Notes: a model not told the origin generated them from the sequence alone. A stretch of 64,000 nt of DNA from Gammaproteobacteria bacterium (GCA_002725995.1 PBRQ01000051.1:25483-89482), one strand, 5' to 3'. Positions 39,637 to 50,881 are shown, numbered from the stretch's first letter. Translations and numbers: made by a program.

Positions 39637-41136
39637 TTGAAAGTTATGTTAAGCGAACTCTTGCCAGGACATCAGGAGTTGCCGGAACTTCTAGTAGAAG
39701 GGATCACCAATGACAGCAGACTGGTGAATTCTGGTGATCTGTTTTTTGCCATGCCCGGGTTAAGGGTTGATGGGCGAAGTTATATCGCAGATGCCAAGGC
39801 AAGAAATGCTGCTGGAATTTTGTGTGAATCACCCGGGCCAGGAGTGGAGGTTGGAATTCCAGTTGTTGCGGTAAAAAATCTAAGGGCAAGTGTTGGTGAT
39901 ATAGCAGGCCGATTTTACGGTAACCCATCCGAAGATTTGCTTGTTGTTGCAATTACGGGAACTAACGGGAAGACATCGTGTTCTCATTTTATCGCCCAGG
40001 CGTTGTCAGGTTTGGGGGCAAGGTGTGGAGTCATCGGAACGATGGGTTATGGGGCGATAGTTGCTGGAAATGCAGCAAAAGGCGCGCAGTCTTTGTCTCT
40101 CAAAAATAGTGGGTCAGGAAAAGATTTAACAACACCAGATCCAATTGTATTGCAGGAATACCTCGCGAATCTTGTCAGTGATGCATGTTCAGCCGTTGCA
40201 CTGGAAGCCTCATCTCACGGGCTTGAGCAGGGAAGGTTGAACGGGATTCAAATTGATGTGGCTGTGTTTACCAACATGACACGCGACCATCTTGACTATC
40301 ACGCGGACTTTGAGAGTTACCAGAAATCTAAGCAACAACTGTTTGCCTGGGAGAGTCTCAAGACAGCCATAGTAAACCGGGATGATGAATTTGGGCGGCG
40401 GTTGTGTTCCTCTATTGGTAAAGGTGTCGAGGTCTTTTCTGTAAGTACCAGCAGTTCTGAAGCTGATATCAATGGTAAGGATATACAGTTTCATGATGAT
40501 GGGTTGAGTTTTAGTGTTTGCTCTCCCTGGGGGGAGGCAAAGGTAAGAAGCACCCTGATGGGACGGTTCAACGTCCAAAACCTCCTTTCTACGCTTGGTG
40601 TGATTTGTTCACAGGGTTATGCCCTCGAGGAAGCGGTCAGTGTGATCTCGGAAATTGGCATGGTGAAGGGTCGGATGGAAGTTATTCGCAACCCGGGGCA
40701 GCCCACGGTGGTCATAGACTATGCCCATACACCGGATGCACTTGATAAGGCCTTGCAAGCCACTAAGGAGCACTGCCGCGGTGAACTGTGGTGTGTTTTT
40801 GGTTGTGGCGGGGACAGGGATACGGGAAAACGTCCACTGATGGGAGAAGTCGCTTCGACCCATGCGGGCCATGTGGTGATTACTGATGACAACCCAAGGA
40901 GTGAGTCATCCGCTGACATCGCCAGTGAAATTATCCGTGGGGTCGTGGCGGGTTCGCATGTGGAGGTCGAGACCGACAGGCGGTCCGCGATCTGGAACAC
41001 ACTTTCCAATGCAGGTTGTGGTGATGTTGTACTCATAGCAGGCAAGGGCCATGAAGAATACCAGGAAGTAGCAGGCAAAAGGCTGGCATTTAGCGACCAT
41101 GAGGTTGTTGACGACTACGTTAGCGGCGGCCAGTGA
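39637..41136 (+). CDS. murE: UDP-MurNAc-tripeptide synthetase MurE
   Basis: Adds meso-diaminopimelate to UDP-MurNAc-L-Ala-D-Glu. The ATP loop TGTNGKT lies at 107-113, and the DNPR motif at 418-421 marks diaminopimelate rather than lysine specificity. The TTG start at 39637 has AGAGG eight bases upstream; ATG 39646 is the alternative. 499 residues. Downstream one expects murF and mraY, but murD begins ten bases after the stop. Confidence 0.96.
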   Translation: MKVMLSELLPGHQELPELLVEGITNDSRLVNSGDLFFAMPGLRVDGRSYIADAKARNAAGILCESPGPGVEVGIPVVAVKNLRASVGDIAGRFYGNPSEDLLVVAITGTNGKTSCSHFIAQALSGLGARCGVIGTMGYGAIVAGNAAKGAQSLSLKNSGSGKDLTTPDPIVLQEYLANLVSDACSAVALEASSHGLEQGRLNGIQIDVAVFTNMTRDHLDYHADFESYQKSKQQLFAWESLKTAIVNRDDEFGRRLCSSIGKGVEVFSVSTSSSEADINGKDIQFHDDGLSFSVCSPWGEAKVRSTLMGRFNVQNLLSTLGVICSQGYALEEAVSVISEIGMVKGRMEVIRNPGQPTVVIDYAHTPDALDKALQATKEHCRGELWCVFGCGGDRDTGKRPLMGEVASTHAGHVVITDDNPRSESSADIASEIIRGVVAGSHVEVETDRRSAIWNTLSNAGCGDVVLIAGKGHEEYQEVAGKRLAFSDHEVVDDYVSGGQ

Positions 41137-41146
41137 GAAGGGGAAT

Positions 41147-42472
41147 GTGGATAAGGGAAAATTCAAAATGATTGTCGGGCTGGGGGAAACAGGATACTCA
41201 GTTGCGAAGTACTTGCACTCGACGGGTGTGGACTTCGAGGTTGCAGACAGTGATGCAGCACCGAGCTGTCTGCCTGAACTACAAGCTCTTGTGCCTGATA
41301 TTGAACTGCATACCCTTGAGTCCAGCTTGCTGATGAGTGCCGAAGAGATCATCTTAAGTCCAGGTGTCCCCCAGTCTATTCCGGTTCTAAGGGAGGCCAG
41401 GGCGAAAGGCATCAAGGTTACCGGAGATATTGCCATGTTTGGTGATCTTGCTGAGGCACCCATTGTTGCGATAACCGGCTCGAATGGAAAGAGCACAGTA
41501 ACATCGTTGGTTGGCATGCTGGCATCCTCACAACTGAACGGCGTAAAAGTTGCCGGCAATATTGGAACACCCTGCCTCGATGTGCTCGAAGCGGGTGCTT
41601 TACTTTATATTCTGGAGGTTTCCAGCTTCCAGTTGGAAGTGGCAATGGAATTGCCTCTCAAGGTGGCTGCACTGCTGAACCTTTCCTCGGATCATATGGA
41701 TCGTTACCTCAACGTTGAGGACTACTACGGGGTAAAGGGCAATATTTTTAACCGCTGCGAATGTGCTGTGGTGCCTCGAAGAGGCATCGTCTCATTCAAT
41801 ATCCCCACCGACGCTGTGTTCACGTTTGGAAGGGATGCGCCAGCGAATGACATGCAATTTGGGCTGGTAGGCACTAAAGAAGATCCAGTGTTGTCGCATG
41901 GGTCAAGAGAGTTGATAAGGGCCGCGGACCTGCCCTTAAAGAGCAAGCATGATATTCAAAATGCGCTGGCCGCACTCGCCATTGGCTATGCATCTGACCT
42001 TGAAATGGGGGCGATGATTGAGGATCTGCAAAAATTCAGGGGTCTCGCACACCGCTGTGAGTGGGTTGGTGATTTTGCCGGGGTCTCCTTCATCAACGAT
42101 TCGAAGGCAACCAATATTGGAGCCAGCATTTCGGCCATCGAGGGATTTTCCAAGGGTAAGAATATTGTCTTGATTCTTGGCGGGGAAGGCAAGGGGGCTG
42201 ATTTTGAGTTGATGATCCCAACGATCAAGAACTGCGTGAAGAAGGTGCTTGTTTTTGGCCGAGATGGGAAAGCTATTCGTGCCGTGCTTCACGGTGCCGC
42301 TTCCGTGGAGTTGGTCGATAATCTCGATGAAATTGTAGATGTAGCGATATCGAGTGCAGGTTGTGGAGATACTGTTTTGTTCTCTCCAGCCTGTGCGAGT
42401 TTTGACATGTTCGAAAGCTACTCGGCCCGTGGCAATGAATTCAAGCGTCTGCTTATGGAGAAGTTGTCATGA
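41147..42472 (+). CDS. murD: UDP-MurNAc-L-alanine:D-glutamate ligase MurD
   Basis: Adds D-glutamate to UDP-MurNAc-L-Ala. The N-terminal uracil-binding motif IVGLGETG starts at residue 9, the ATP loop TGSNGKST at 110-117, and INDSKATN near 310. GTG 41147, ten bases after the murE stop and behind AGAAGG, gives the usual N-terminus; an ATG at 41099 would overlap murE. 441 residues. The stop overlaps the ftsW start (ATGA). Confidence 0.95.
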   Translation: MDKGKFKMIVGLGETGYSVAKYLHSTGVDFEVADSDAAPSCLPELQALVPDIELHTLESSLLMSAEEIILSPGVPQSIPVLREARAKGIKVTGDIAMFGDLAEAPIVAITGSNGKSTVTSLVGMLASSQLNGVKVAGNIGTPCLDVLEAGALLYILEVSSFQLEVAMELPLKVAALLNLSSDHMDRYLNVEDYYGVKGNIFNRCECAVVPRRGIVSFNIPTDAVFTFGRDAPANDMQFGLVGTKEDPVLSHGSRELIRAADLPLKSKHDIQNALAALAIGYASDLEMGAMIEDLQKFRGLAHRCEWVGDFAGVSFINDSKATNIGASISAIEGFSKGKNIVLILGGEGKGADFELMIPTIKNCVKKVLVFGRDGKAIRAVLHGAASVELVDNLDEIVDVAISSAGCGDTVLFSPACASFDMFESYSARGNEFKRLLMEKLS

Positions 42473-43656
42473 GCATGGCGCAAAAGACCCGGATAGCTAC
42501 TGTTGGGAGGTGTCCGTTAGACTCGATTGTCGCGGGTGTCGCGTTACTGTTGCTGTTGTCTGGGCTTATTATGGTTGCATCAGCTTCAACTGAAGTTTCC
42601 GCAAAAATGTATGGCAGCCCTTTTCACTTGGTTACCAGGCACGCTGTCTATCTCTTCATGAGCGCGACGGTCGGTGCCCTTGTTTTACTGGTGCCGATGA
42701 ACTTGTGGCAAAAGGCAGGAATTCCCCTCTTAGCACTTAGTTTTCTGCTTCTCATAGCCGTCTTCTTGCCAGGCATTGGCAAGGAAGTAAACGGTGCAGT
42801 GCGTTGGATCTCGCTTGGTTCCTTCACGCTTCAGGGATCTGAATTCGTCAAACTCTTTGTCATAGTCTACCTGGCTGGGTACCTGGTGCGACGAAAAGAA
42901 GAAGTGCAAACAAATTTTGCAGCCCTTCTGAAGCCGTTAGCAATTGTTGCGCCACTTGTTTTGCTGTTGCTCGGTCAGCCTGACTTTGGCGCCACGGTGG
43001 TTATCATGACCGCGTTCATGGGGGTGATATTCCTGGCCGGAATACAGATGCGGTATCTGTTGCCGGTAGTTTCAGTGTGTGTCGCTGCCATATCTGTCAT
43101 TGCAACGCTCCAACCCTATAGGTTGGCAAGACTAACCGTGTTTACTGATCCCTGGGAGCACCAGTTTGGAGGTGGCTATCAGTTGACTCAGGCGCTGATT
43201 GCTTTTGGGCGTGGAGAGTGGTTTGGACTGGGGTTGGGTAACAGTATCCAGAAGCTCTTTTTCCTGCCGGAAGCTCACACTGATTTTCTATTTTCAATCA
43301 TCGCTGAAGAGTTAGGGGTCGTTGGTGCTGCTACGATAATTATTCTGTTTGCATGCCTCATCATAAGAGCATTGTGGATAGGCTATCTCGCTCACAATCA
43401 AGGGGAGGACTTTCACTCACTGACGGCATACGGCATTGCCCTGTTGCTGGGGGTTCAAACGCTGGTAAATCTTGGCGTTAATCTTGGGATGTTACCCACC
43501 AAGGGGTTGACACTGCCCCTCATGAGTTATGGGGGGAACAGTCTAATCGTAAGCTGCATGCTGGTCGCAATATTGCTGCGGATTGAGTATGAATGTCGAA
43601 CCGGTGTAGAGACCAGCGCTGCTCCAACGGCGAAAAGGAGTGGAAAACGTGGCTAG
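42469..43656 (+). CDS. ftsW: Septal peptidoglycan glycosyltransferase FtsW
   Basis: SEDS-family polymerase that works with FtsI at the septum. The product has about ten transmembrane segments in 395 residues. Family motifs are [21 protein letters not shown], the catalytic-loop region [24 protein letters not shown] in part (Trp-Glu near 227), [17 protein letters not shown] and the terminal LMSYGGNSL. The end overlaps murC by eight bases; murG, normally next, is absent. Confidence 0.96.
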   Translation: MSMAQKTRIATVGRCPLDSIVAGVALLLLLSGLIMVASASTEVSAKMYGSPFHLVTRHAVYLFMSATVGALVLLVPMNLWQKAGIPLLALSFLLLIAVFLPGIGKEVNGAVRWISLGSFTLQGSEFVKLFVIVYLAGYLVRRKEEVQTNFAALLKPLAIVAPLVLLLLGQPDFGATVVIMTAFMGVIFLAGIQMRYLLPVVSVCVAAISVIATLQPYRLARLTVFTDPWEHQFGGGYQLTQALIAFGRGEWFGLGLGNSIQKLFFLPEAHTDFLFSIIAEELGVVGAATIIILFACLIIRALWIGYLAHNQGEDFHSLTAYGIALLLGVQTLVNLGVNLGMLPTKGLTLPLMSYGGNSLIVSCMLVAILLRIEYECRTGVETSAAPTAKRSGKRG

Positions 43657-45091
43657 TCGACTCTCCCAGAACTTCCCCGAAGTGCCAGAAATGAGAAGAA
43701 TACGTTGTATTCATTTTGTAGGTATCGGCGGTGCGGGAATGTGCGGTATTGCTGAAGTCCTGTTGAACCAGGGATACAAGGTTTCAGGGTCTGATCTGGT
43801 GAAATCAGCAGTAACGGAAAGGCTAAAGGTTCTTGGCGTAACAATATTTGTTCCCCATGACGAAGGTAATGTTGACCATGCGGACGTTGTGGTCAAGTCA
43901 TCGGCAATCACAGAGAAGAATCCTGAGCTCATCCGGGCTCATGAGAAGCGTATCCCCGTCGTGCGGCGCGCAGAAATGTTGGGTGAACTCATGCGCTATC
44001 GTCATGGTATCGCGGTCGCGGGCACCCATGGCAAGACGACTAGCACCAGTTTGATAGCATCTATACTTGCCCAGGCAGGGCTGGATCCGACTTTCATAAT
44101 TGGCGGATTGCTTAAGAGTGCGGAGAGTAACGGTCGTCTTGGTGGTAGTCGTTATCTCGTTGCGGAAGCGGATGAAAGTGATGCATCCTTCCTGCACCTA
44201 CAACCAGTGGTTGTGGTTCTGACCAATATTGATCGGGACCATCTCAGCTACTATGACGGAAGCTTTGAGAAACTACAGGCCGCTTTCATAGAGTTCATCC
44301 ATAACCTGCCGTTTTACGGGCTTTTGATAGCCTGTATCGATGACCCGGTAATCAATAAGCTCTTGCCTCAGATCAAGCGTTCAATTACCACCTATGGGTT
44401 CGATTCGAACGCTGATGTTTATGCATACAATATTCAACAGACGGGCACTGTTTCGACCTTCCAGGTCAGACGTTCAGGTCACGAGGAAGATATTGGAGTC
44501 ACACTCAATCTTCCGGGCCGCCACAATATTCTGAATGCTCTTGCTGCTATCGCGGTGGCCAGTGATGAAGACGTATCTGACGAGGGTATCGAGAAAGGCC
44601 TGAGTAACTTCAAGGGTGTTGGCAGGCGGTTCGAAGTACATGGCAGTTTCACCGTTGATGATGGCAGTTTTCTCCTCGTTGATGATTATGGTCATCATCC
44701 CAGTGAGGTTAAGGCAACCATTGAAGCTGTCAGGGAAGGGTGGCCCGGTCATCGCCTTGTAATGGTCTACCAGCCGCATCGATACACTCGCACGTTTGAA
44801 TTGTTTGATCAATTTGCTGATGTGCTGTCCAGGGTTGATCACCTCATTCTAACTGAAGTGTATTCCGCTGGTGAGGAGGTTATCCCAGGTGCTACTGGCA
44901 AGGACCTGTATCAGAGCCTAGGTGGTGACGACCATGTGGAAATTAACTTCGTTTCACTTATTGCAGATGTGCCGGCACGCCTGAATGAGATTGTTCAGGC
45001 TGATGATGTAGTTTTGACTCAGGGTGCAGGTGAAACAGCAAGGCTGGCTCAGGTCTTAAAATCTGACTGGGTCGAAAGGAGAGTTGAATGA
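43649..45091 (+). CDS. murC: UDP-N-acetylmuramate-L-alanine ligase MurC
   Basis: Adds L-alanine to UDP-MurNAc. [17 protein letters not shown] is the N-terminal nucleotide-sugar motif, GTHGKTT (125-131) the ATP loop and [12 protein letters not shown] near 345 the C-terminal motif. I chose GTG 43649, eight bases after AAGGAG; the GTG at 43640 overlaps that site. 480 residues. It overlaps ftsW upstream and ftsQ downstream, so neither murG nor ddl is present. Confidence 0.95.
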   Translation: MASRLSQNFPEVPEMRRIRCIHFVGIGGAGMCGIAEVLLNQGYKVSGSDLVKSAVTERLKVLGVTIFVPHDEGNVDHADVVVKSSAITEKNPELIRAHEKRIPVVRRAEMLGELMRYRHGIAVAGTHGKTTSTSLIASILAQAGLDPTFIIGGLLKSAESNGRLGGSRYLVAEADESDASFLHLQPVVVVLTNIDRDHLSYYDGSFEKLQAAFIEFIHNLPFYGLLIACIDDPVINKLLPQIKRSITTYGFDSNADVYAYNIQQTGTVSTFQVRRSGHEEDIGVTLNLPGRHNILNALAAIAVASDEDVSDEGIEKGLSNFKGVGRRFEVHGSFTVDDGSFLLVDDYGHHPSEVKATIEAVREGWPGHRLVMVYQPHRYTRTFELFDQFADVLSRVDHLILTEVYSAGEEVIPGATGKDLYQSLGGDDHVEINFVSLIADVPARLNEIVQADDVVLTQGAGETARLAQVLKSDWVERRVE

Positions 45092-45807
45092 CTACTCGGC
45101 TAGCTCTCATTCTGCAGAATCCTAAAATCATCTTGTCTGTGCTCGCAACTTTTTTGATGGCCACTTCGATAGGCTTTGCTCTTGTTGAGTATGAAAGGGA
45201 TGTTAACTACATATCGATCACGGGAAATGTGAGCGAGATGCAAAGGGACTCAGTTGTACAAACCTTGCTATCAATGAAAACTTCGATGTCAGATATTGAA
45301 AGCGTGAAACAGGTCCTCGCAGGGATTGGCTGGATCAAAGGAGCAGGTGTAGCTCTACGCTGGCCGGATGAACTGGTGGTCACTATTCGACCACAGCAGG
45401 CTATAGCCTATTGGAACGATGACGCCTTCATTAATAGTGAAGGGGCGGTCTTTGAAACAAAGTATCTGGTAGGCGGGGATTTACCGCAGCTTTATGGGCC
45501 TGTTGGTTCAGAGCAGGTCGTCATGGGACACTACCAGAGCCTGAATAGAGCATTGCTGAAATCTGGACACTTTATAGAAGTGCTCATGCTGAACGAGCGT
45601 GGGGCATTGGTGTTTGAGAACCAGCATGGTGTGCAAGTTTCCCTTGGCAGCGTCGATCTGAAACAAAGGTTGCAACGATTCCTCAAAGTGAGTGCCAGGG
45701 TTGAAGAACTTGAGAAGTCAGCACTAGGATTTGATACACGTTATACCAATGGTGTTGCAGTAAATTTTATCGAAGTTGAAAACTTCAAAATCGCAGAAAC
45801 CCCTTAA
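45088..45807 (+). CDS. ftsQ: Cell division protein FtsQ
   Basis: Bitopic divisome protein. A short cytoplasmic tail and transmembrane helix (about residues 12-33) are followed by a POTRA domain ([16 protein letters not shown]...[20 protein letters not shown] in part) and the FtsQ beta domain. 239 residues, slightly short. Its ATG overlaps the murC stop (ATGA), and ftsA follows after 20 bases. Confidence 0.93.
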   Translation: MTTRLALILQNPKIILSVLATFLMATSIGFALVEYERDVNYISITGNVSEMQRDSVVQTLLSMKTSMSDIESVKQVLAGIGWIKGAGVALRWPDELVVTIRPQQAIAYWNDDAFINSEGAVFETKYLVGGDLPQLYGPVGSEQVVMGHYQSLNRALLKSGHFIEVLMLNERGALVFENQHGVQVSLGSVDLKQRLQRFLKVSARVEELEKSALGFDTRYTNGVAVNFIEVENFKIAETP

Positions 45808-45827
45808 TTGCAGAGAGAATTGAACCT

Positions 45828-47060
45828 ATGGCCAATGCAATCGGAAATGAAATGATAGTCGGTCTGGATATTGGAACCTCCAAAGTTGTTGCAATTGTCG
45901 GCGAGGTGGGGCCGGAAGGGGATCTCGAGATCGTCGGAATTGGGAGCCACTCATCCCGAGGGCTGAAGAAAGGGGTTGTGGTCAATATTGAATCTACGGT
46001 GCAGTCCATCCAGCGGGCAGTAGAGGAAGCGGAACTGATGGCGGGTTGCCAGATTCATTCTGTATTCGCTGGAATTGCCGGTAATCACATCCGCAGCCTG
46101 AATTCTCACGGGATTGTCGCCATCAGGGATCGGGAGGTGTTCCAACCCGATATCGAAAGGGTAATAGATGCAGCCCAGGCAGTAGCAATACCAGCGGACC
46201 AGAAAATACTGCATATCCTGCCGCAGGAGTACCTGGTTGATACCCAGGAAGGTGTCAAGGAACCGCTAGGAATGGCGGGCGTGAGACTGGAAGCGAAAGT
46301 GCACCTAGTTACCTGTGCGGTGAACGCAGAAAAGAATATTGAAAAGTGTATAAGACGCTGCGGACTCGAAGTAGAAGATATCATTCTCGAGCAGGTGGCC
46401 TCGGGTTCCGCGGTCCTTACGGAGGATGAAAAAGACCTCGGTGTGTGCCTGGTAGATATCGGTGGCGGTACTTCGGATATCGCTATATTCGCGAGTGGGG
46501 CTATCAGACATACAGCAGTAATTCCCATTGCAGGAGACCAGGTAACTAATGATATCGCCATGGCGTTGCGGACACCGACACAGAATGCCGAGGATCTGAA
46601 AATTAAATATGCCTGTGCCTTGGCTAGCTTGGCAGGTGAAAACGAGACGATTAAGGTTCCCAGTGTGGGTGACAGGTCAGACAGGGATTTGTCTCGTCAG
46701 GCGCTGGCGGAAGTAGTTGAGCCAAGGTACGACGAATTGTTCCACCTGATACGTGCAGAACTGAGGCGCAGTGGTTTTGAAGAACTTATCGCAGCTGGGA
46801 TTGTTCTTACCGGTGGCACATCAAAAATGGAAGGTGTTGCGGAGCTCGCGGAAGAGATTTTCCACATGCCTATCAGTATTGGGAGGCCACATAGTGTTAG
46901 CGGTCTGGCCGATATCGTAAAAAACCCCATCTATTCTACTGCCGTCGGTTTATTGCAATACGGTGCGAAACAGCAGAATGACAATTTGGTACTGCCTGCG
47001 AATGTGGGTATGGAGACTGTGGTTGGGCGGGTCAAAAACTGGTTCATGGGGAGTTACTAA
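45828..47060 (+). CDS. ftsA: Cell division actin homologue FtsA
   Basis: Membrane-bound actin-like protein that tethers FtsZ. Motifs are IVGLDIGTSKVVAIVG near residue 11, CLVDIGGGTSDIAIF near 208 and IVLTGGTSKMEG near 325. The C-terminal VKNWFMGSY forms the amphipathic membrane-targeting helix. 410 residues. Confidence 0.97.
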   Translation: MANAIGNEMIVGLDIGTSKVVAIVGEVGPEGDLEIVGIGSHSSRGLKKGVVVNIESTVQSIQRAVEEAELMAGCQIHSVFAGIAGNHIRSLNSHGIVAIRDREVFQPDIERVIDAAQAVAIPADQKILHILPQEYLVDTQEGVKEPLGMAGVRLEAKVHLVTCAVNAEKNIEKCIRRCGLEVEDIILEQVASGSAVLTEDEKDLGVCLVDIGGGTSDIAIFASGAIRHTAVIPIAGDQVTNDIAMALRTPTQNAEDLKIKYACALASLAGENETIKVPSVGDRSDRDLSRQALAEVVEPRYDELFHLIRAELRRSGFEELIAAGIVLTGGTSKMEGVAELAEEIFHMPISIGRPHSVSGLADIVKNPIYSTAVGLLQYGAKQQNDNLVLPANVGMETVVGRVKNWFMGSY

Positions 47061-47150
47061 GAATGAATAAATACGTGGTTGTAAGGCAGTTTCTAATAAT
47101 CAAAGAAAGTCAAAATAAACAAAATGGCCTGATCCTTAGGAGGGTGAGAT

Positions 47151-48305
47151 ATGTTTGAACTAGTTGATAGCGTGCCACAGAATGCTGTGATTAAGGTCAT
47201 TGGTGTTGGTGGAGGCGGCGGCAACGCGGTCCAGCACATGCTGAAACGAGATATAGAAGGTGTGGATTTCGTGTGTGCCAATACGGATGCACAGGCTTTG
47301 CGAAATCTATCGGCAAAGACCCTGCTGCAGCTGGGTGCCAATATCACCAGAGGACTGGGAGCGGGGGCTAATCCAGTGATGGGAAAAGATGCCGCCCTGG
47401 AGGATGGTGATCGTATATCGGAGGCCCTCGCTGGTGCCGACATGGTGTTTATAACAGCGGGGATGGGTGGTGGTACCGGTACGGGAGCTGCACCCATTGT
47501 TGCGGAAATTGCCAGAGATCTTGGTATTTTGACGGTAGCGGTGGTTACTCAGCCTTTCTCCTTTGAGGGCAAGAAGCGCATGAAGGTCGCGATGGCCGGG
47601 ATAGAGGAACTATCTCAGCACGTCGATTCACTTATAACCATTCCCAACGAGCGTTTACTCACGGTCATGGCGGAAGGCACTCCCCTGCTGGAAGCATTTG
47701 CTGCAGTGGACGATGTGCTATCTGGTGCAGTTCAGGGAATTGCTGACCTGATAATTCGTCCGGGTATGATTAATGTCGATTTTGCCGATGTGCGCACGGT
47801 TATGTCTGAAATGGGTATGGCCATGATGGGCAGCGGTAGCGCAGCAGGTGAAAGCAGGGCCCGGGAGGCAGCAGAGGCCGCAATTCGCAGCCCGCTCCTG
47901 GAAGATGTTGATTTTAACGGGGCTCGCGGAATTCTGGGGAATATTGCTGCTGGTGAAGATATCGCCTTGGGTGAATTCTCTGAGGTAGGCGGTGCTATCG
48001 AAGAGTTCTCTTCAGAGAACGCGACCGTCGTTATCGGCACGGTCATTGATCGCGACATGGGTGATGAGATGCGGGTTACGGTGGTGGCTACCGGGCTTGG
48101 TAATCCACATGAACGACCAGAGAAAATTCCCGATGAGGTAAAGAAGAAGATAGCGGGCGATGGTAACGTTGATTATGGGGATCTGGATAGACCAACAATC
48201 ATTAGAAATGCGGTCCAGGAGGTAGAACAGGATCGGGATCTTGCAGACTCCAGAAACCTAGAATATCTAGACATTCCTGCCTTTCTGAGGCGTCAGGCGG
48301 ACTAG
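47151..48305 (+). CDS. ftsZ: Cell division GTPase FtsZ
   Basis: Tubulin homologue that forms the Z ring. The tubulin signature GGGTGTG is at 106-112, the T7-loop region ends [11 protein letters not shown], and the C-terminal peptide [13 protein letters not shown] binds FtsA and ZipA. 384 residues. A strong AGGAGGGTG precedes the start. A 90-base spacer separates it from ftsA. Confidence 0.98.
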   Translation: MFELVDSVPQNAVIKVIGVGGGGGNAVQHMLKRDIEGVDFVCANTDAQALRNLSAKTLLQLGANITRGLGAGANPVMGKDAALEDGDRISEALAGADMVFITAGMGGGTGTGAAPIVAEIARDLGILTVAVVTQPFSFEGKKRMKVAMAGIEELSQHVDSLITIPNERLLTVMAEGTPLLEAFAAVDDVLSGAVQGIADLIIRPGMINVDFADVRTVMSEMGMAMMGSGSAAGESRAREAAEAAIRSPLLEDVDFNGARGILGNIAAGEDIALGEFSEVGGAIEEFSSENATVVIGTVIDRDMGDEMRVTVVATGLGNPHERPEKIPDEVKKKIAGDGNVDYGDLDRPTIIRNAVQEVEQDRDLADSRNLEYLDIPAFLRRQAD

Positions 48306-48446
48306 AAGCGATTGCTTGGTGGAATTTGAGCGTTTTCTGCAACTAAACGGCAAAAATAGAGTCTCAACCATTGAGGTTGGGTCTTAAAATGGCCTCTCCA
48401 GGGGGATTCTGGTACTATTCGCGCCGCATTGGGGATAAGAACAATA

Positions 48447-49376
48447 ATGATCAATCAAAGAACGCTCAAAAACGTTATTCGGGCGATTGGGGTCGGCTTA
48501 CATACGGGGGAAAAGGTCTATTTGACCCTGCGGCCTGCGCCAGTTGATACAGGTATCGTATTCGTCCGGGTAGATGTCGACCCGGTAGTCGAAATTCCAG
48601 CTGCCACTGAATATGTGGGTGATACCACCCTTGCGACCACCCTGTTAAGGGATGGTCAGCGTATTTCGACCGTGGAACACCTGTTGTCAGCCCTCTCGGG
48701 ACTGAGTATCGATAACGCCTATGTCGAAGTGAGTGGACCGGAGATGCCGATTATGGACGGCAGCGCGGCCACTTTTGTATTCCTTATCCAATCTGCAGGC
48801 ATTGAAGAGCAGAATGCGCTGAAGAAATTTATCAGAATTACCAAGGAAGTTTCCGCTGGCAGCGAGAAAAGCCTGCGCTCTTACGGGCAACACGTGAGTA
48901 TTCTTCCCTACGATGGTTTCAGGGTTAGTCATACCATCGTATACGACAATGCCGTTATCAGGCAGCAACAGGCCAGTATTGATTTCTCCACCACCTCATT
49001 TGTAAAGGAGGTCAGTCGAGCACGAACTTTTGGTCTGATGCAGGAATTTGAGCATCTGCGCGAACTTAACCTTGCGCAGGGGGGGAGCCTCGATAATGCG
49101 GTCGTGGTTGACGATTACAGGATTCTGAATGACGATGGCCTTCGCCATGAAGATGAATTTGTACGACACAAGATTCTTGATGCGATCGGTGATCTGTACC
49201 TGCTGGGCTACAGCGTTATTGGTGAATTTGTCGGTTACAAGTCTGGCCATACTGAAAACCATGCCTTGCGGAAGGAAATACTGAGAAGAACAGATGCGTG
49301 GGAAATCGTTACCTTTGAAGACCCTGAGCAGGTGCCATTCTCCTATGCTAGGCCGAAATTAGTAGACCAGCTATAG
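48447..49376 (+). CDS. lpxC: UDP-3-O-acyl-GlcNAc deacetylase LpxC
   Basis: Zinc enzyme for the committed step of lipid A synthesis. The zinc ligands are His78 (STVEHL), His241 and Asp245 ([11 protein letters not shown]), and the catalytic His268 is in SGHTEN. ATG 48447 gives MINQRTLKN, matching E. coli; a TTG at 48429 is in frame upstream. 309 residues. It ends the dcw cluster and converges on dciA. Confidence 0.97.
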   Translation: MINQRTLKNVIRAIGVGLHTGEKVYLTLRPAPVDTGIVFVRVDVDPVVEIPAATEYVGDTTLATTLLRDGQRISTVEHLLSALSGLSIDNAYVEVSGPEMPIMDGSAATFVFLIQSAGIEEQNALKKFIRITKEVSAGSEKSLRSYGQHVSILPYDGFRVSHTIVYDNAVIRQQQASIDFSTTSFVKEVSRARTFGLMQEFEHLRELNLAQGGSLDNAVVVDDYRILNDDGLRHEDEFVRHKILDAIGDLYLLGYSVIGEFVGYKSGHTENHALRKEILRRTDAWEIVTFEDPEQVPFSYARPKLVDQL

Positions 49377-49385
49377 GGCTCTGCG

Positions 49386-49823
49386 CTATTTCCATCTATT
49401 TGACAATTTCATAAGGGCTTTGCGTAAGGCTTCATCTTCTATATATTGGGCCGCAGCAGCTAGTTGACGTGCATTTTCGGCGGAAGGGGGAATAGGTTGT
49501 CTCGTCGGGAGTTTGAATTCAGGATCTTCTGGGCGAACTGAGACTTTGATATTATCAATTTCGAACCGCAGGCCATGCTTCCGCGTAGCCATGATAATAT
49601 TACGCCGTCGATATTTAAGTTGAGTAGCCGTGGCTGCAGAGCTAGTAATGAGGTGCAGAGTTTTATTGCGGATAGAAGCGACATGTACATTTGCAGGGGC
49701 ATATTTCCGAACAAGAGATTGAATTGCCAGCAGATCACGGGATTGTGAATAGACCTTGTGCAGCGCCCCCTTGGGATTCCTGAGAATCTGGTCAAATTTC
49801 TTGGCTTTTGGAATTCTGGGCAT
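49386..49823 (-). CDS. dciA: DciA-type helicase loader (DUF721)
   Basis: DUF721 protein related to DciA, which loads the replicative helicase DnaB in bacteria that lack DnaC/DnaI. The KH-like domain fits YAPANVHVASIRNKTLHLITSSAATATQLKYRR (conserved hydrophobic core; positions about 41-73). A lysine-rich N-terminus and a polar C-terminal tail flank it. It lies between lpxC and the M23 peptidase, as in Pseudomonas. Confidence 0.85.
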   Translation of the reverse strand: MPRIPKAKKFDQILRNPKGALHKVYSQSRDLLAIQSLVRKYAPANVHVASIRNKTLHLITSSAATATQLKYRRRNIIMATRKHGLRFEIDNIKVSVRPEDPEFKLPTRQPIPPSAENARQLAAAAQYIEDEALRKALMKLSNRWK

Positions 49824-49878
49824 ATCCGGTTTTTGGGATCAGGCGCTTACAAACGAAGTAGTATGATAACTTAATTTT

Positions 49879-50802
49879 ATGAAATTCATCATTGTTGAAA
49901 ACAGATCCGGCAAAAACCGCTCCTTTACTGCGAACGGGCTGCTCATTGGGTTGGCTGTAGCAGGGCTGATCGGGATGCCATGTGTTGCGGGATACCTGGC
50001 CTATCGCCATGGGGTAGGCGAAGCGGGTTTGACCGGTGAAATGGTTGATAAATGGCGGGATGTCCTGAAGGAGCAGCGCCAGGATATTGAACATTCACAA
50101 CGAAATGCCCGTGAGAATCTTGAGGCCTCAGCCCTGCGATTGGCGAAACTTCAGGCGCGGATTGTTCGCCTTGATGCGCTGGGTGAGCGCCTGACGACCG
50201 TGGCAAAACTGGATGAGGGAGAGTTTGACTTTTCCCAACCACCGGGACTTGGTGGGCCTGAGATGCTATACGAAGGTGCTGCCTATACCCCGACGGACTA
50301 TTTGTGGGTTCTCAACCAACTCGCTGAAGATATAGATAGTCGTGAAGAGCAGTTGGGTGTATTGGAGACATTGCTGGTCAATCGCAAGATTCAAGGTGAT
50401 GTATTTATTGCCGGTAGACCTATCAAGAAGGGTTGGATGTCGTCAAGATTTGGCCTACGTAATGACCCCATAACCGGAAAGCGCGCCTGGCACAACGGCG
50501 TTGATTTTGCCGGCAGTGAAGGGGACCCTGTGGTGACTGTAGCGGCTGGCGTAGTAGTGTTTGCCGGGCTGAGGAGTGGTTATGGGCAGATGGTTGAGTT
50601 GAACCATGGTGGTGGTTACGCGACACGGTATGGTCACCATAAGAAACTCAACGTCCAAGTAGGTGATATTGTCAAAAAAGGACAGGTTGTCGGCTTGATG
50701 GGAAGCAGTGGGCGTACAACTGGCCCACATGTGCATTTTGAAGTATTTAAAAACGGTCGTGTAGTCGATCCTTCTTCTTACATTCACCGCGCTAGCCGCT
50801 GA
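49879..50802 (+). CDS. M23 (LytM) family metallopeptidase
   Basis: Probable peptidoglycan endopeptidase or divisome activator. One transmembrane helix (about residues 22-44) and a coiled-coil stretch (about 55-105) are followed by a complete LytM domain. Zinc and catalytic residues are visible: H-N-G-V-D (His and Asp ligands near 203-207), GHH near 252 and the terminal H-V-H near 285. It is probably catalytically active rather than EnvC-like degenerate. It diverges from dciA across 55 bases. Confidence 0.9.
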   Translation: MKFIIVENRSGKNRSFTANGLLIGLAVAGLIGMPCVAGYLAYRHGVGEAGLTGEMVDKWRDVLKEQRQDIEHSQRNARENLEASALRLAKLQARIVRLDALGERLTTVAKLDEGEFDFSQPPGLGGPEMLYEGAAYTPTDYLWVLNQLAEDIDSREEQLGVLETLLVNRKIQGDVFIAGRPIKKGWMSSRFGLRNDPITGKRAWHNGVDFAGSEGDPVVTVAAGVVVFAGLRSGYGQMVELNHGGGYATRYGHHKKLNVQVGDIVKKGQVVGLMGSSGRTTGPHVHFEVFKNGRVVDPSSYIHRASR

Positions 50803-50881
50803 TCCAGGGACCCTTTTCTGGCGGGGTTGCAGCTTTCTTGAACCGTCAATGCAGATATCGCCTGCACCCCTTGTAGAATAT

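Noticed and set aside
40906..41559. 217-codon minus-strand frame over the murE/murD junction
   Set aside because: Considered as a remnant of murF or mraY. The translation is low-complexity Ser/Ala/Pro-rich antisense of murE and murD and shows no ligase or membrane pattern.
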